From the NCBI GenBank assembly GCA_013298805.1, contig JAAFIU010000016.1, positions 1 to 36,059 of the forward strand: a DNA stretch of 36,059 nucleotides, in the 5' to 3' direction. Source of the stretch: Cytophagales bacterium. GTDB lineage: Bacteria; Bacteroidota; Bacteroidia; Cytophagales; Spirosomataceae. The first letter of the stretch is position 1. Every line of letters begins with the position of its first letter. The position numbers and the translations under genes are program-made. The notes below the pieces were generated by a model that searched no databases, was not told where the DNA came from, and saw nothing but the letters and a program-made list of their open reading frames with translations. Positions 15,460 to 23,596 of this stretch are shown here, one piece after another.

Positions 15460-15599
15460 TATTTCGGGGAAATTTCAAAACAAAAACCCTCAAATCGTAC
15501 ACACAAAAGTATAAAATTGAAAAATAGTATTTGAATGTAATTAGATAGTTACTCTGATAATATCTAATTGCTAATTGATGGGTTTCGATAGAATAAAAT

Positions 15600-15621
15600 G
15601 GAAGAATATACTTCCGTTTTT
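15600..15621 (+). terminator. Possible intrinsic terminator after the kinase gene
   Basis: GGAAG-AATATA-CTTCC is followed by GTTTTTT. The stem is only 5 bp. It lies 141 bp after the kinase stop. Another dyad, ATTAGATA/TATCTAAT (15540-15547, 15561-15568), lies just before it. Confidence 0.35.
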
Positions 15622-15624
15622 TAA

Positions 15625-15854
15625 AGTGCCAATGTAGAATTAAGAGGATTACTTAAAACGTTAAGGGGCTTGAATACGCAACAACATATTCACGAAAAAT
15701 TAATCCAAAAAGCGAAAGAGAAACTGGTCAGTACCGATTTATCCGTGAGCGAAATCGCCTACAAATTAGGCTTTGAACATTCGCAATCATTCAGTAGTTG
15801 TTCAAAACAAAAATCAACCTTTCTGCTTTAGAATTTCGACAGTCTTTTAACTAA
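15625..15854 (+). pseudogene. AraC family regulator remnant, truncated and frameshifted
   Basis: The frame from 15625 encodes LRGLNTQQHIHEKLIQKAKE, then LVSTDLSVSEIAYKLGFEHS, closely matching the C-terminal DNA-binding domain of the intact regulator at 695-1609 (NTQQHIHNKLIERAKE, TVSEIAYQLGFEYS). After SQSFS, at about 15796, the frame breaks. Restoring one base gives KLFKTKINLSALEFRQSFN and a stop at 15852-15854, the normal family ending. The N-terminal two thirds and the first helix-turn-helix are missing. This is a dead gene that once lay directly upstream of the membrane protein at 15866. A sequencing error could explain the frameshift but not the missing N-terminus. Confidence 0.87.
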
Positions 15855-15865
15855 AAAACAATACG

Positions 15866-16630
15866 ATGATTTATTTTTTTGAGTTGATAAAGTATAGAAA
15901 CGAACAGTTATTTTTCTTTGGGTTAGTTTGCTTCATTTTAGCGGTCATATTCTTGCTATTATCAAGAATATCCTCGGTTCAATTATTAGGTGTAAATATT
16001 TGGTACAAACCCTTCAAATTTGCCTTATCAATCGGGCTATACGCCATCACAATGGCGTGGTATTGTTATTATTTGCCCTCATTCAACATCACTTTGTTCA
16101 ATTGGACAATCATAATTTTATTTGGTTTTGAAATCCTGTATATTGCTTTACAGGCTGGAAGAGGGCAAGCGTCACATTTTAATTTAAGCACACCACTTTA
16201 TGCGACTCTTTATCAATTAATGGGTTTAGCCGCCGCAATCGTGACCTTTTACACTGCTTATGTTGGAATCTTATTTTTTATAAATGACTTTCCAAACCTC
16301 CCAATTGCCTACTTATGGGGCATTCGTTTTGGCATAATTATTTTCGTCATTTTTTCGTTAGAAGGAGGTTTAATGGGTGGACGAATGGCTCACAGTGTTG
16401 GCGGCGAAGATGGGAATACTGGAATTCCTTTTTTAAACTGGAGCAAAAAATATGGCGACCTTAGAATTGCACATTTTATTGGAATGCACGCTTTACAAGT
16501 ACTTCCATTAATTGCTAATTATCTGTTAAAAAATACGAAAGCCATTCTATTTGTAAGTGCATTATACGGTTTATTGGCCTTATTCACGCTTATTCAAGCC
16601 TTGAATGGAAAACCATTTCATAAGTTATAA
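15866..16630 (+). CDS. Conserved-looking 7TM membrane protein of unknown function
   Basis: This 254-residue integral membrane protein has about seven hydrophobic helices. I do not recognise the family with confidence. Visible features that may be functional are the polar-aromatic GVNIWYKPFKFALSIGLY after helix 1, RGQASHFN in a loop, the glycine-rich SLEGGLMGGRMAHSVGG and RIAHFIGMHALQVLPLIANY, which together place several histidines near the membrane. The start at 15866 lies 11 bp after the AraC remnant ends, so the two genes were probably once a regulator-target pair. It converges on the SDR gene at 16918 with a strong hairpin between. No enzymatic function is proposed. Confidence 0.8.
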   Translation: MIYFFELIKYRNEQLFFFGLVCFILAVIFLLLSRISSVQLLGVNIWYKPFKFALSIGLYAITMAWYCYYLPSFNITLFNWTIIILFGFEILYIALQAGRGQASHFNLSTPLYATLYQLMGLAAAIVTFYTAYVGILFFINDFPNLPIAYLWGIRFGIIIFVIFSLEGGLMGGRMAHSVGGEDGNTGIPFLNWSKKYGDLRIAHFIGMHALQVLPLIANYLLKNTKAILFVSALYGLLALFTLIQALNGKPFHKL

Positions 16631-16770
16631 ATATAGTTTTTCCTTTGGCATAGTCTTAATTGTCAGTAATTTTTAATTTCGTCATGAACGAAAATATCAT
16701 GGAAATGTGGAAGTTTACGGGATGTTTATCGGTGTAGTTTCTGATTAAGTAGGAGAAATTAGTTGTTTAA

Positions 16771-16816
16771 AAGCTATTGAGAAGAAAAAGTAAAAACATT
16801 TTCTTCTCAATAGCTT
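16771..16816. terminator. Bidirectional hairpin between convergent genes
   Basis: AAGCTATTGAGAAGAAAA and TTTTCTTCTCAATAGCTT form a perfect 18-bp stem with a 10-nt loop. It lies between the membrane protein (stop 16630, plus strand) and the SDR gene (stop 16918, minus strand). The position suits a shared terminator although no U-tract follows. Nothing else was seen in the 287-bp gap. Confidence 0.7.
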
Positions 16817-16917
16817 CATTCGGATGATAATTTTAATTTAAAACCTTCAAAACGGTCTTTTACAAGAGATTAATTAAATATCACTTTAATAGTTTGGCTT
16901 TTACCTACCTCGATATT

Positions 16918-17655
16918 TTACCAAGGGCTAATTCCTGACTCGTCTTCTATATCATTACTATAGTATTGTCCTGTTGGTGCATTATCATCAGTTAATGTAT
17001 GTTTGATTATAAAACTTGCGGCACTTTCTACCGTTCCAGGGCCACTATGGTGGTTGAAATCTGTGGCGGTATAACCTGGGTCAATTGCATTTACTTTGAA
17101 AGGTAAATCTTTCAGTTCATAAGCTAATACAATGGTATAGGCATTCAAAGCAGCCTTTGAAGTGCCATAACTTGCCGTTTTAACGGAATAATATTTCCAA
17201 GTAGGGTCGCTATGTAATGTCAAAGAACCAAGCCCCGAAGTAATATTACTGATTCTTGGACTGTCTGATTTTTTTAACAATGGTAAAAACGCTTGTGTAA
17301 CTTGGATTACGCCAAAGAAATTGGTATCAAATACTTTTTGAATATCCTCAATGGATGTATCGGATGCTGGTTGTGGGTTTGTTCCCAAAATTCCAGCATT
17401 GTTTATCAAAATATCCAATTTGCCTTGTTCCGTTTCTATAATATTTTTGGCCGCTAAAATTGACTCGGAATCGGTAACATCAATTTTAATAGCCTTGATA
17501 TTTTGAAATCCATTTTCGTTTAATTCTTTTACTACTGCTTCGCCTTTTTCAAGGTCACGAGTTCCTAAATAGACAAATAGTCCTTTCGTTGAAAGTTGTT
17601 TTACTGTTTCTAAACCAATGCTTCTGTTGGCTCCTGTAATCAATACTGACTTCAT
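16918..17655 (-). CDS. SDR family oxidoreductase (carbonyl-reductase-like)
   Basis: This 245-residue short-chain dehydrogenase has LITGANRSIGLETVKQL at the N-terminus, KIDVTDSES, ILINNAGILGTN near residue 85, and the catalytic Ser in NITSGLGSL. The Tyr-Lys pair is in ASYGTSKAALNAY. The VNAIDPGYTATDFN segment follows. The TGxxxxIG cofactor loop and the preceding Arg in YLGTRDLEKG favour NADPH. Its promoter contains a dyad identical in architecture to that in front of the neighbouring Crp-family gene, so that regulator likely controls it. The substrate is unknown. Confidence 0.92.
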   Translation of the reverse strand: MKSVLITGANRSIGLETVKQLSTKGLFVYLGTRDLEKGEAVVKELNENGFQNIKAIKIDVTDSESILAAKNIIETEQGKLDILINNAGILGTNPQPASDTSIEDIQKVFDTNFFGVIQVTQAFLPLLKKSDSPRISNITSGLGSLTLHSDPTWKYYSVKTASYGTSKAALNAYTIVLAYELKDLPFKVNAIDPGYTATDFNHHSGPGTVESAASFIIKHTLTDDNAPTGQYYSNDIEDESGISPW

Positions 17656-17681
17656 TTTTTATTTATTTTAAATTTGTGATG

Positions 17682-17725
17682 CAAGTTGCACCGTTTAAAA
17701 TTGAAATCATTTGTCATTTGACAAA
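17682..17725 (-). promoter_or_regulatory. Crp-type operator plus promoter box upstream of the SDR gene
   Basis: The dyad TTTGTCATTTGACAAA (17710-17725) has perfect 6-bp arms. It is followed on the minus strand, after exactly 21 bp, by CAACTTG (17688 to 17682), which resembles a degenerate TAnnTTTG. The same dyad-N21-YAACTTG arrangement occurs upstream of the Crp-family gene. Confidence 0.62.
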
Positions 17726-17732
17726 AAACGAT

Positions 17733-18302
17733 TTAGCGAATATTTTTTCTGATTCTGCTCAAAGAAGATTGAGTAATACCTAAATAAGAAGCTATGTAAG
17801 AAAGTGGAACTCGATTGGCAACAGTAGGATATATTTCCAGAAACTTCAAATAGCGTTCAGTAGCATCTTCTGTAACTAATGGACTTCGTCTGGCCACTTT
17901 TTGCATTAATGCCTTTGAAATAATTTTATGGACAATCGTATCCCAACCAACGATGGTATTTAGTAATTCTTGCCAATCTTTTTTTGAAAAAACAATCAGT
18001 TTACAATCCGTAACTGCCTGCACATAGGCGGTTGAACAAATCTCATCATTGAAACTTTCAATATCCACGACAAGATTCTGTTCTTCAATGAAATATTTGG
18101 TAATTTCTTCGCCCTTGTTATTGTAATAACAAACTCGTGTAATACCTTCTATTACAAAGCCCACTTGTCGAGCAATTTTCCCTGCTTCAGAAAAATATTC
18201 GTCTTTACGGAGTTCTAACTCAGTCGCTTTCCTCGAAATTAAGTCTATTTGCTGTTGATTTAAACTACCAAACTGCAAAATGTATTCTATCAATTCTTTC
18301 AT
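17733..18302 (-). CDS. Crp/Fnr family transcriptional regulator
   Basis: This 189-residue protein has a cyclic-nucleotide-binding-like beta-roll (about 25-115; KDEYFSEAGKIARQVGFVIE, TKYFIEEQNLVVDIESF) and a short C-terminal helix-turn-helix, VPLSYIASYLGITQSSLSRIRK. The glycine-rich phosphate-binding motif of true cAMP receptors is not seen, so it may be ligand-independent or bind something else. It probably binds its own promoter (18336-18351) and that of the downstream SDR. The ATG at 18302 matches the usual family N-terminus (MKELIEYILQFGSLNQQQID) and lies only 5 bp from the predicted -7 box, so the mRNA may be nearly leaderless. Confidence 0.9.
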   Translation of the reverse strand: MKELIEYILQFGSLNQQQIDLISRKATELELRKDEYFSEAGKIARQVGFVIEGITRVCYYNNKGEEITKYFIEEQNLVVDIESFNDEICSTAYVQAVTDCKLIVFSKKDWQELLNTIVGWDTIVHKIISKALMQKVARRSPLVTEDATERYLKFLEIYPTVANRVPLSYIASYLGITQSSLSRIRKNIR

Positions 18303-18307
18303 TTTGG

Positions 18308-18351
18308 CAAGTTAGCTAAATTTATTTTTGCGAGATTTGTCATTTGGCAAA
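18308..18351 (-). promoter_or_regulatory. Crp-type operator plus promoter box upstream of the Crp gene
   Basis: The dyad TTTGTCATTTGGCAAA (18336-18351) differs by one base from that before the SDR gene. It is followed after 21 bp by TAACTTG (18314 to 18308). The matching spacing in two neighbouring promoters supports a shared regulator, most simply the Crp-family protein itself. Confidence 0.62.
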
Positions 18352-18404
18352 AAATGGTGTGGCGTGACTTAAAGTTGTGTAACCGACACAAAACATATTC
18401 GGTT

Positions 18405-19565
18405 TTAGTGTTCGCTAAAGAATTTCAGCATCGTGTTTAAAGCGTTTTCTGAGTGCATACGTTCTCCATTTTCAAGCGATTCCTTCGCCATCAGGGTGGC
18501 TCTTTTTCGCATATTTGTTTCATAAAAAGAGAGGGCTTCTTTCAAAGAATTGTGTTCATCAGACGTTAAGTGTTCACTCAATTCCAACGCATCAAGCATT
18601 GCCATATTTACCCCTTCGCCTGCAAATGGAGGCATTACGTGTGCAGCATCACCAAGCATTGTCAAATTAGGCATGGCCTCCCATGACTGATTTAAGGGCA
18701 TACAATAGATGGGACGGGGAACAAAAGGGATAGCAGTATTTTCAAATAATTCGTGCCAAATACTGCTCCATTCAGCATATTCCTTTTTGAACCAAGCCAA
18801 CAATTGTGCTTTATCAGTGAAGTCTAAACCACTTTTTGCCGACCAATGCTCATCTGTTTTGAAACTTATATAAAAACCAATTTCGCCATTTGCTCTTTGA
18901 CCCATCAATATGTCTTTTTTATTTCCGAAAGCCATTATTTTTCCACCACGGAGCAAGGCAGAAATGTTGGGTACAGATTTTTCGGCTTCATAAACGTTTC
19001 CTTCAAGCATCGTTATTCCTGAATAAAAAGGTTTAATATCTGTAAGATATGGGCGAATTTTTGAGTTTGCCCCATCAGCTGCAATCACAACGTCTGCATA
19101 AGCATTTGTGCCATTCTTGAAATGCAAAAGCCAGCCTTCATCTTGTTTTTCCATCGAAACAAAATGGCAATTCCAAGCAATTATATCCGTTTGTAAAGAT
19201 TCTAACAGGATTTTTCTTAATACTCCACGGTCTATTTCGGGGCGAAAATGTTCATGCCCAAAATTTTCATCGGGTTTATTTTCATGGTCGCTGAAGAGTA
19301 TTTCTGCACGTTCATTGACAATGACCATTTTATCAGCACCAACGAGAAAATTCTTATTAAACTCGTCGAATAATTGAGCTTTCTGCAAAGCCGCCAAGCC
19401 AGACTCTTGGTGTAAATCAAGTGGAGAACCCTGCACACGAGCATTTTTATCAATATCTCGTTCATACACTTTTACATCAACTCCCTTGAGTTGTAAAAGT
19501 CTGGCCAGTGTTAACCCGCCTGGGCCACCTCCTACAATTGCGATTTTTTTATTTTGTAATAACAT
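18405..19565 (-). CDS. FAD-dependent monooxygenase related to TetX
   Basis: This 386-residue group A flavin monooxygenase has the dinucleotide motif IAIVGGGPGGLTLARLLQ (about 8-25), YERDIDKNARVQGSPLDLH, the second-strand RPEIDRGVLRKILLESL, and the FAD motif LGDAAHVMPPFAGEGVNMAM. Over its length it resembles the tetracycline-degrading TetX group (compare YERD..R..G..LDLH and GDAAH.MPPFAG.GVN). By my recall-based alignment the tetracycline-contacting positions differ: TetX Gln192, Arg213, His234 and Gly236 become Glu, Lys, Gly and Tyr. Tetracycline inactivation is therefore not assumed. It follows an AraC-type gene by 24 bp and probably forms an operon with it. Confidence 0.86.
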   Translation of the reverse strand: MLLQNKKIAIVGGGPGGLTLARLLQLKGVDVKVYERDIDKNARVQGSPLDLHQESGLAALQKAQLFDEFNKNFLVGADKMVIVNERAEILFSDHENKPDENFGHEHFRPEIDRGVLRKILLESLQTDIIAWNCHFVSMEKQDEGWLLHFKNGTNAYADVVIAADGANSKIRPYLTDIKPFYSGITMLEGNVYEAEKSVPNISALLRGGKIMAFGNKKDILMGQRANGEIGFYISFKTDEHWSAKSGLDFTDKAQLLAWFKKEYAEWSSIWHELFENTAIPFVPRPIYCMPLNQSWEAMPNLTMLGDAAHVMPPFAGEGVNMAMLDALELSEHLTSDEHNSLKEALSFYETNMRKRATLMAKESLENGERMHSENALNTMLKFFSEH

Positions 19566-19589
19566 AATTTTAAATTTTATGCTACAAAA

Positions 19590-20339
19590 TTATTGCTCAT
19601 TGTACACTAATAATTGTAAAAAACGGTCATTCTCATTTTTGAATAATTCTTTCGGAGAGACACCTGAAAGCTTTTTTATTTCCTTAATGAAATGCGATTG
19701 GTCGGTAAAATTAAGTTGCGGCAGGAGTTTGCCTTCTTTGATGTGCGGAAGCGAGGCCTGAAAACGAAGAATATTGCAATACGCTTTTAGTGAAAGTCCA
19801 AAATATTGATTGAAATAACGATTGATTTGGCGTTCACTCCAAATGATTTGTTCTGAAAGTTCTCTGATGGAAATTTCGCCATTTGCCGCAAAAATCAAAT
19901 CAAACAATTTGCGTTTTCGCTCATCAATTTCTTTTGGGATAAGTGAATGGATTTTTTCAGAAACTTTATAACAGAATGTATCAAAATCGTTTAAATCATC
20001 AATATTTAAGTTCCAAAAGTTCTTATCTAATATTTTCCCGCTATTTAAAATGTCAGCCACCGAAAGTTTCAATATATATTCTACGGCCAGTGGATTGAAA
20101 CTTACCGAAAAGAAATTAGTAACCTCTTGTTTGGCACATTTAGGCTTAGTTTCTAAACCCAATAACGAAATGCGAAACTGATTATCCTCAGTTTTTGAAA
20201 ACATCAAATCAATTTTTCCATTGGGAATAACCACTGCTTCATTGTTATCTGTCAGATTTTGTAATAATGTAAAGCAATAAACATAATCAGCGAGTGATTT
20301 GTCAGGTTTTATGAGTTTGAAATTGATGGTATTATCCAT
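19590..20339 (-). CDS. AraC family regulator with DUF6597-like N-terminus
   Basis: This 249-residue protein has an N-terminal DUF6597-like domain (LIKPDKSLADYVYCFTLL, VVIPNGKIDLMF, FSVSFNPLAVEYIL) and a C-terminal AraC helix-turn-helix domain (about 150-235; ISIRELSEQIIWSERQINRY, LNFTDQSHFIKEIKKLSGVSP). It lies 24 bp upstream of the TetX-like monooxygenase, which it likely controls. Its start is only 6 bp after the McrC stop codon, so it has almost no promoter region of its own and may be read through from the restriction genes, unless a promoter lies inside mcrC. Confidence 0.88.
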   Translation of the reverse strand: MDNTINFKLIKPDKSLADYVYCFTLLQNLTDNNEAVVIPNGKIDLMFSKTEDNQFRISLLGLETKPKCAKQEVTNFFSVSFNPLAVEYILKLSVADILNSGKILDKNFWNLNIDDLNDFDTFCYKVSEKIHSLIPKEIDERKRKLFDLIFAANGEISIRELSEQIIWSERQINRYFNQYFGLSLKAYCNILRFQASLPHIKEGKLLPQLNFTDQSHFIKEIKKLSGVSPKELFKNENDRFLQLLVYNEQ

Positions 20340-20345
20340 TATACG

Positions 20346-21638
20346 CTAACTATTATTAGAATTTAGAACCTCATCAATCTGCCTAATTATTTCACCCTCT
20401 TCACAACAAATATCAATATCCGCCGCTCTAATCGTTATTACCTTATCACTGGCAAATCTATCGGCAATCGTAAAAATATCCATCTCGCTGTTCTCTTTTC
20501 CATTTTTTTTAGGATAAATCAGCAAGACTTGGTCAATTTCTCGCCTGATTGAATAAGCCAGCATTTGATACATATCGGTTTGAGAAATTCCCTTTTTGCT
20601 GTCTTTCTTATCTCGGATTTTATACTTAGTATCAATCACCAAGGTAGGGTTTTGCAGAATTATATCATTCTTTATTTGAAATACTCTTTCTTGTGTCAGA
20701 AAACCTGTTCCCTGGGCATTGGGCTTTCTATCTATAAAATAGGTTTCAATTATTCCAAAAATAAATTCCTCAAAAACTACCTCCATCGGCAGTAAAAGGC
20801 AGAAATTGTTTTTATTAGCATCTGACTGACTAATACTCGAAGACGACAAAAACATTCGGCTCATTTCTAATACAATAGCCAAATCTTGATAAAGCGGGTT
20901 AAGTTTCACTAAGTCGCAATGGTTTTCTTGGCAATATTCGTCCGCCACATCGTCCAACAAAAACAACAAACTATTTAGTTTTTCTTTGCTTTTTTCGTTA
21001 TTTGTGAACGTTAAAAGCATTCGAGAAACAAACTTTACAATTCGATTAAACTGATTATCGTATAAAAATGGTTCGTAGGTACAATAAAAAAACTGGTGTC
21101 TGCCTGTTAGCAAATTATTTTGCACATACTGTGGAATGGCTAACGAACCTCTCAAATAACTCGTTTCTTCAGTTATTTCTTGGTAAGATTGATACGGTTG
21201 ATTGGTCAATAATTCTTCCGTATGATGTGCAAACAGAAAAATAAAAGCCTCTAACCAAGTATCAAATGGTTGACGGTCGAGCGGTAATTCAGCAAATGGT
21301 AAATTGATTTTCTTCCCGTAACTTAACCAATAAAGCACCTTTGAAATAACTTGCTCTTGGGGCATATCTTGGCAAATCTTAGGATAAATATTAACCGTCA
21401 GCCCTTCAAACTGAATAAAACCGACGTAATTATTAGCTTTTATTTTATCCCCATCAAAAGTCAGGAAACGTTGTTTTTTCTTGTCTGAACCATAGAAAGA
21501 ATCCCGCTCATCTTCCTCTAAACCATACTGTTTTCTACTTTGCCAAACTTCATCGAGATAGGTTTTAAAACGCTTGATTTTATCATCAGAAAATCCCGTA
21601 CTTACCTCTTTATCAAATTCATAAATTGATTGTATCAT
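20346..21638 (-). CDS. mcrC: McrC-type nuclease subunit of a modification-dependent restriction system
   Basis: This 430-residue protein has an N-terminal region (NNYVGFIQFEGLTVNIYPKI) typical of McrC-like proteins. The C-terminal PD-(D/E)XK nuclease core has IKNDIILQNPTLVIDTKYK (acidic residue, then D-x-K) and the following SQTDMYQMLAYS helix. McrC supplies DNA cleavage while McrB translocates, cutting DNA that carries modified cytosines in the classical system. The start overlaps mcrB by 4 bp (ATGA), so translation is coupled. Target modification here cannot be inferred. Many Bacteroidota McrBC variants have different N-terminal readers. Confidence 0.92.
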   Translation of the reverse strand: MIQSIYEFDKEVSTGFSDDKIKRFKTYLDEVWQSRKQYGLEEDERDSFYGSDKKKQRFLTFDGDKIKANNYVGFIQFEGLTVNIYPKICQDMPQEQVISKVLYWLSYGKKINLPFAELPLDRQPFDTWLEAFIFLFAHHTEELLTNQPYQSYQEITEETSYLRGSLAIPQYVQNNLLTGRHQFFYCTYEPFLYDNQFNRIVKFVSRMLLTFTNNEKSKEKLNSLLFLLDDVADEYCQENHCDLVKLNPLYQDLAIVLEMSRMFLSSSSISQSDANKNNFCLLLPMEVVFEEFIFGIIETYFIDRKPNAQGTGFLTQERVFQIKNDIILQNPTLVIDTKYKIRDKKDSKKGISQTDMYQMLAYSIRREIDQVLLIYPKKNGKENSEMDIFTIADRFASDKVITIRAADIDICCEEGEIIRQIDEVLNSNNS

Positions 21639-23488
21639 TGAATGAGCAGTTGATAAGCACTTGAAACAATAGTATGAGCAAAACCAGCTTTGGCAATCGC
21701 CTTTTCTACCAAATCAACGACAATCTTATTATCCTTAGCGTTGTAAAAATATTCGCTCAACAATGGAATAACCTTCTTATTCATGGTTTTAACGAAGTCC
21801 AACTCCTCACCATCTTTAGCCATAAAATAAGAATGTCCAATGGTAAAATCTATTCCTTTTTTAGCAATAATTTGTTCATTCAAAGCTTCAAAGAAAGCTT
21901 TATACTTTGAGCTAACTTTCAATGAATCAGGATATAAAGCCGTAAATTCAAACCGTCTTCTCAAGGCAATATCCAATAAAGCAATTGATTTATCGGCGGT
22001 GTTCATTGTACCGATGATATAAAGATTCTTGGGAACGGTAAACTTGGTATGTCCGTCTGGCAACCTTACTTCCATTGCGTGGTCATTACCCCAACGTTTG
22101 TCTTCTTCAATTAAAGTAATTAATTCACCAAATACTCGTGAAATATTAGCTCGGTTGATTTCATCAATGATGATTACGTAGTTTTGAAGAGAGATTTTCT
22201 TTGATGTAATTGTTGAAGGTAGCTTTTGGGAATCTACAAAACTTCTAAACTTCTTGACCATCGTGAAATACCAAGACATATGCTGTTTCGCTAATCCTGA
22301 TATTTCAGGATTGAGCAGAGCTGATTTTCGGTCTTTAGCATTTTCGTCCTTATACAACAAAATAATATCCCTGAATTTCATTTGAATACCTTTTGTATTA
22401 TGACTCCAATTATGCCCAAGATAAACAAAAGCATCATCTCTTACTTCAATAATATTGACTGCATCTGAAATTGAGTATAATCCATTGTCTTCCAAGGCTT
22501 CAGCAACAGAATTCTTGAAACTATCGAATAATTCTTCTAAACCTTTTTCTTGTTCGATAACTTCAATAGGCTTTTGACTATCCTCATAATTTTTCAACGC
22601 TCTTTGGCATATTTTGAAAAATATACCTTCATGTCTATTGAAACTCAAACCATCACCTTCGTTGAGGTCTGGCTTAATACCCATTACAAAATCTTCATAG
22701 CTATAATTTTGGTGGAATGTAATAAAATCAAGCTGACGGTCTTCACTTTTTGCCAACTCGTTTTTGAACCATTGCTTGGCAACGTCATAACCATCTTTTT
22801 CAAAAGCGGCATCACCTTTGATAGCTCTATAAGCTAATTCTATGGTTGAATATGTTTTCCCTGTTCCTGGAGGGCCGTATAAGATTTGGTTGAGAGGTTG
22901 CTCACTTTCTACAATTTCCATCGTTGAATCTGATTGTTCCAAAATTTTATGAAATAATACTCTATGGAGTTCTTTGTAAACATGAAGTGTGGCGTTAATA
23001 TATCGACAAGTTTCATCAATTAACCATCTTTCATCTTTCCCTTTTAATTCATCAATTTCTATAATTCTCCTCTCAACATTGTTGGCTTTCAGTAAATTAT
23101 CAAAGTAGTTTAACCAATATTTTGTCAAGACTTTACTCTTAACTCTATCAAAATCAATTTTAATCAGCAATGCCTTCAACTCGGAATCAACCCCAATTGT
23201 ATAGTAAATCTCTTGATTACCGTGCTGATTTAGGTACAAACGTCCCCAAGAATACTTTTTAAAATTACCGCTAATCTGCCAACGATTATCTGGCTCAAAA
23301 TGAAACAACTTTTGATACCGTTTTTTTACTCCTTCTCCCCACTTGGTAGTTTTATTATAAATACCCTCTATAATACGCTGAGAGTCCCCTAAGTCTTGTA
23401 TTTCGTTATTCCGATAGGCTTGGTTATTCTTAATTCTTTTACTAAAAAACTCGATATCTTCAATTTGAAAAAATGCTTTCAAGCTCAT
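21635..23488 (-). CDS. mcrB: McrB-type AAA+ GTPase/ATPase of a modification-dependent restriction system
   Basis: This 617-residue AAA+ motor has Walker A GPPGTGKT at 205-212, Walker B NYVIIIDEINRANISRVFGE near 440, and the McrB hallmark MNTADKSIALLDIALRRRF, which holds sensor 1 and the arginine region. The first ~180 residues (FHFEPDNRWQISGNFKKYSW, GRLYLNQHGNQEIYYTIG) form a domain different from the EcoK McrB DUF3578 reader and should recognise the DNA target. An insertion of roughly 100 residues between Walker A and B (VIEQEKGLEELFDSFKNSVA and following) is common in this branch. It pairs with the overlapping mcrC. A 108-bp gap separates it from the upstream unknown gene. Confidence 0.93.
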   Translation of the reverse strand: MSLKAFFQIEDIEFFSKRIKNNQAYRNNEIQDLGDSQRIIEGIYNKTTKWGEGVKKRYQKLFHFEPDNRWQISGNFKKYSWGRLYLNQHGNQEIYYTIGVDSELKALLIKIDFDRVKSKVLTKYWLNYFDNLLKANNVERRIIEIDELKGKDERWLIDETCRYINATLHVYKELHRVLFHKILEQSDSTMEIVESEQPLNQILYGPPGTGKTYSTIELAYRAIKGDAAFEKDGYDVAKQWFKNELAKSEDRQLDFITFHQNYSYEDFVMGIKPDLNEGDGLSFNRHEGIFFKICQRALKNYEDSQKPIEVIEQEKGLEELFDSFKNSVAEALEDNGLYSISDAVNIIEVRDDAFVYLGHNWSHNTKGIQMKFRDIILLYKDENAKDRKSALLNPEISGLAKQHMSWYFTMVKKFRSFVDSQKLPSTITSKKISLQNYVIIIDEINRANISRVFGELITLIEEDKRWGNDHAMEVRLPDGHTKFTVPKNLYIIGTMNTADKSIALLDIALRRRFEFTALYPDSLKVSSKYKAFFEALNEQIIAKKGIDFTIGHSYFMAKDGEELDFVKTMNKKVIPLLSEYFYNAKDNKIVVDLVEKAIAKAGFAHTIVSSAYQLLIQ

Positions 23489-23596
23489 AATTTGTAGGTT
23501 GTGGACTCATTCTATTTTTGATTTTTATTAACCGTAAGATAGTAGTGAGGTGAAATTTTAAATAGTTTAAGTTATATAAAGGCTTTAATTATCATA

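Noticed and set aside
18405-19565. Calling the flavin monooxygenase a tetracycline-resistance gene
   Set aside because: Several substrate-contact positions appear different from TetX, so activity cannot be claimed from sequence.
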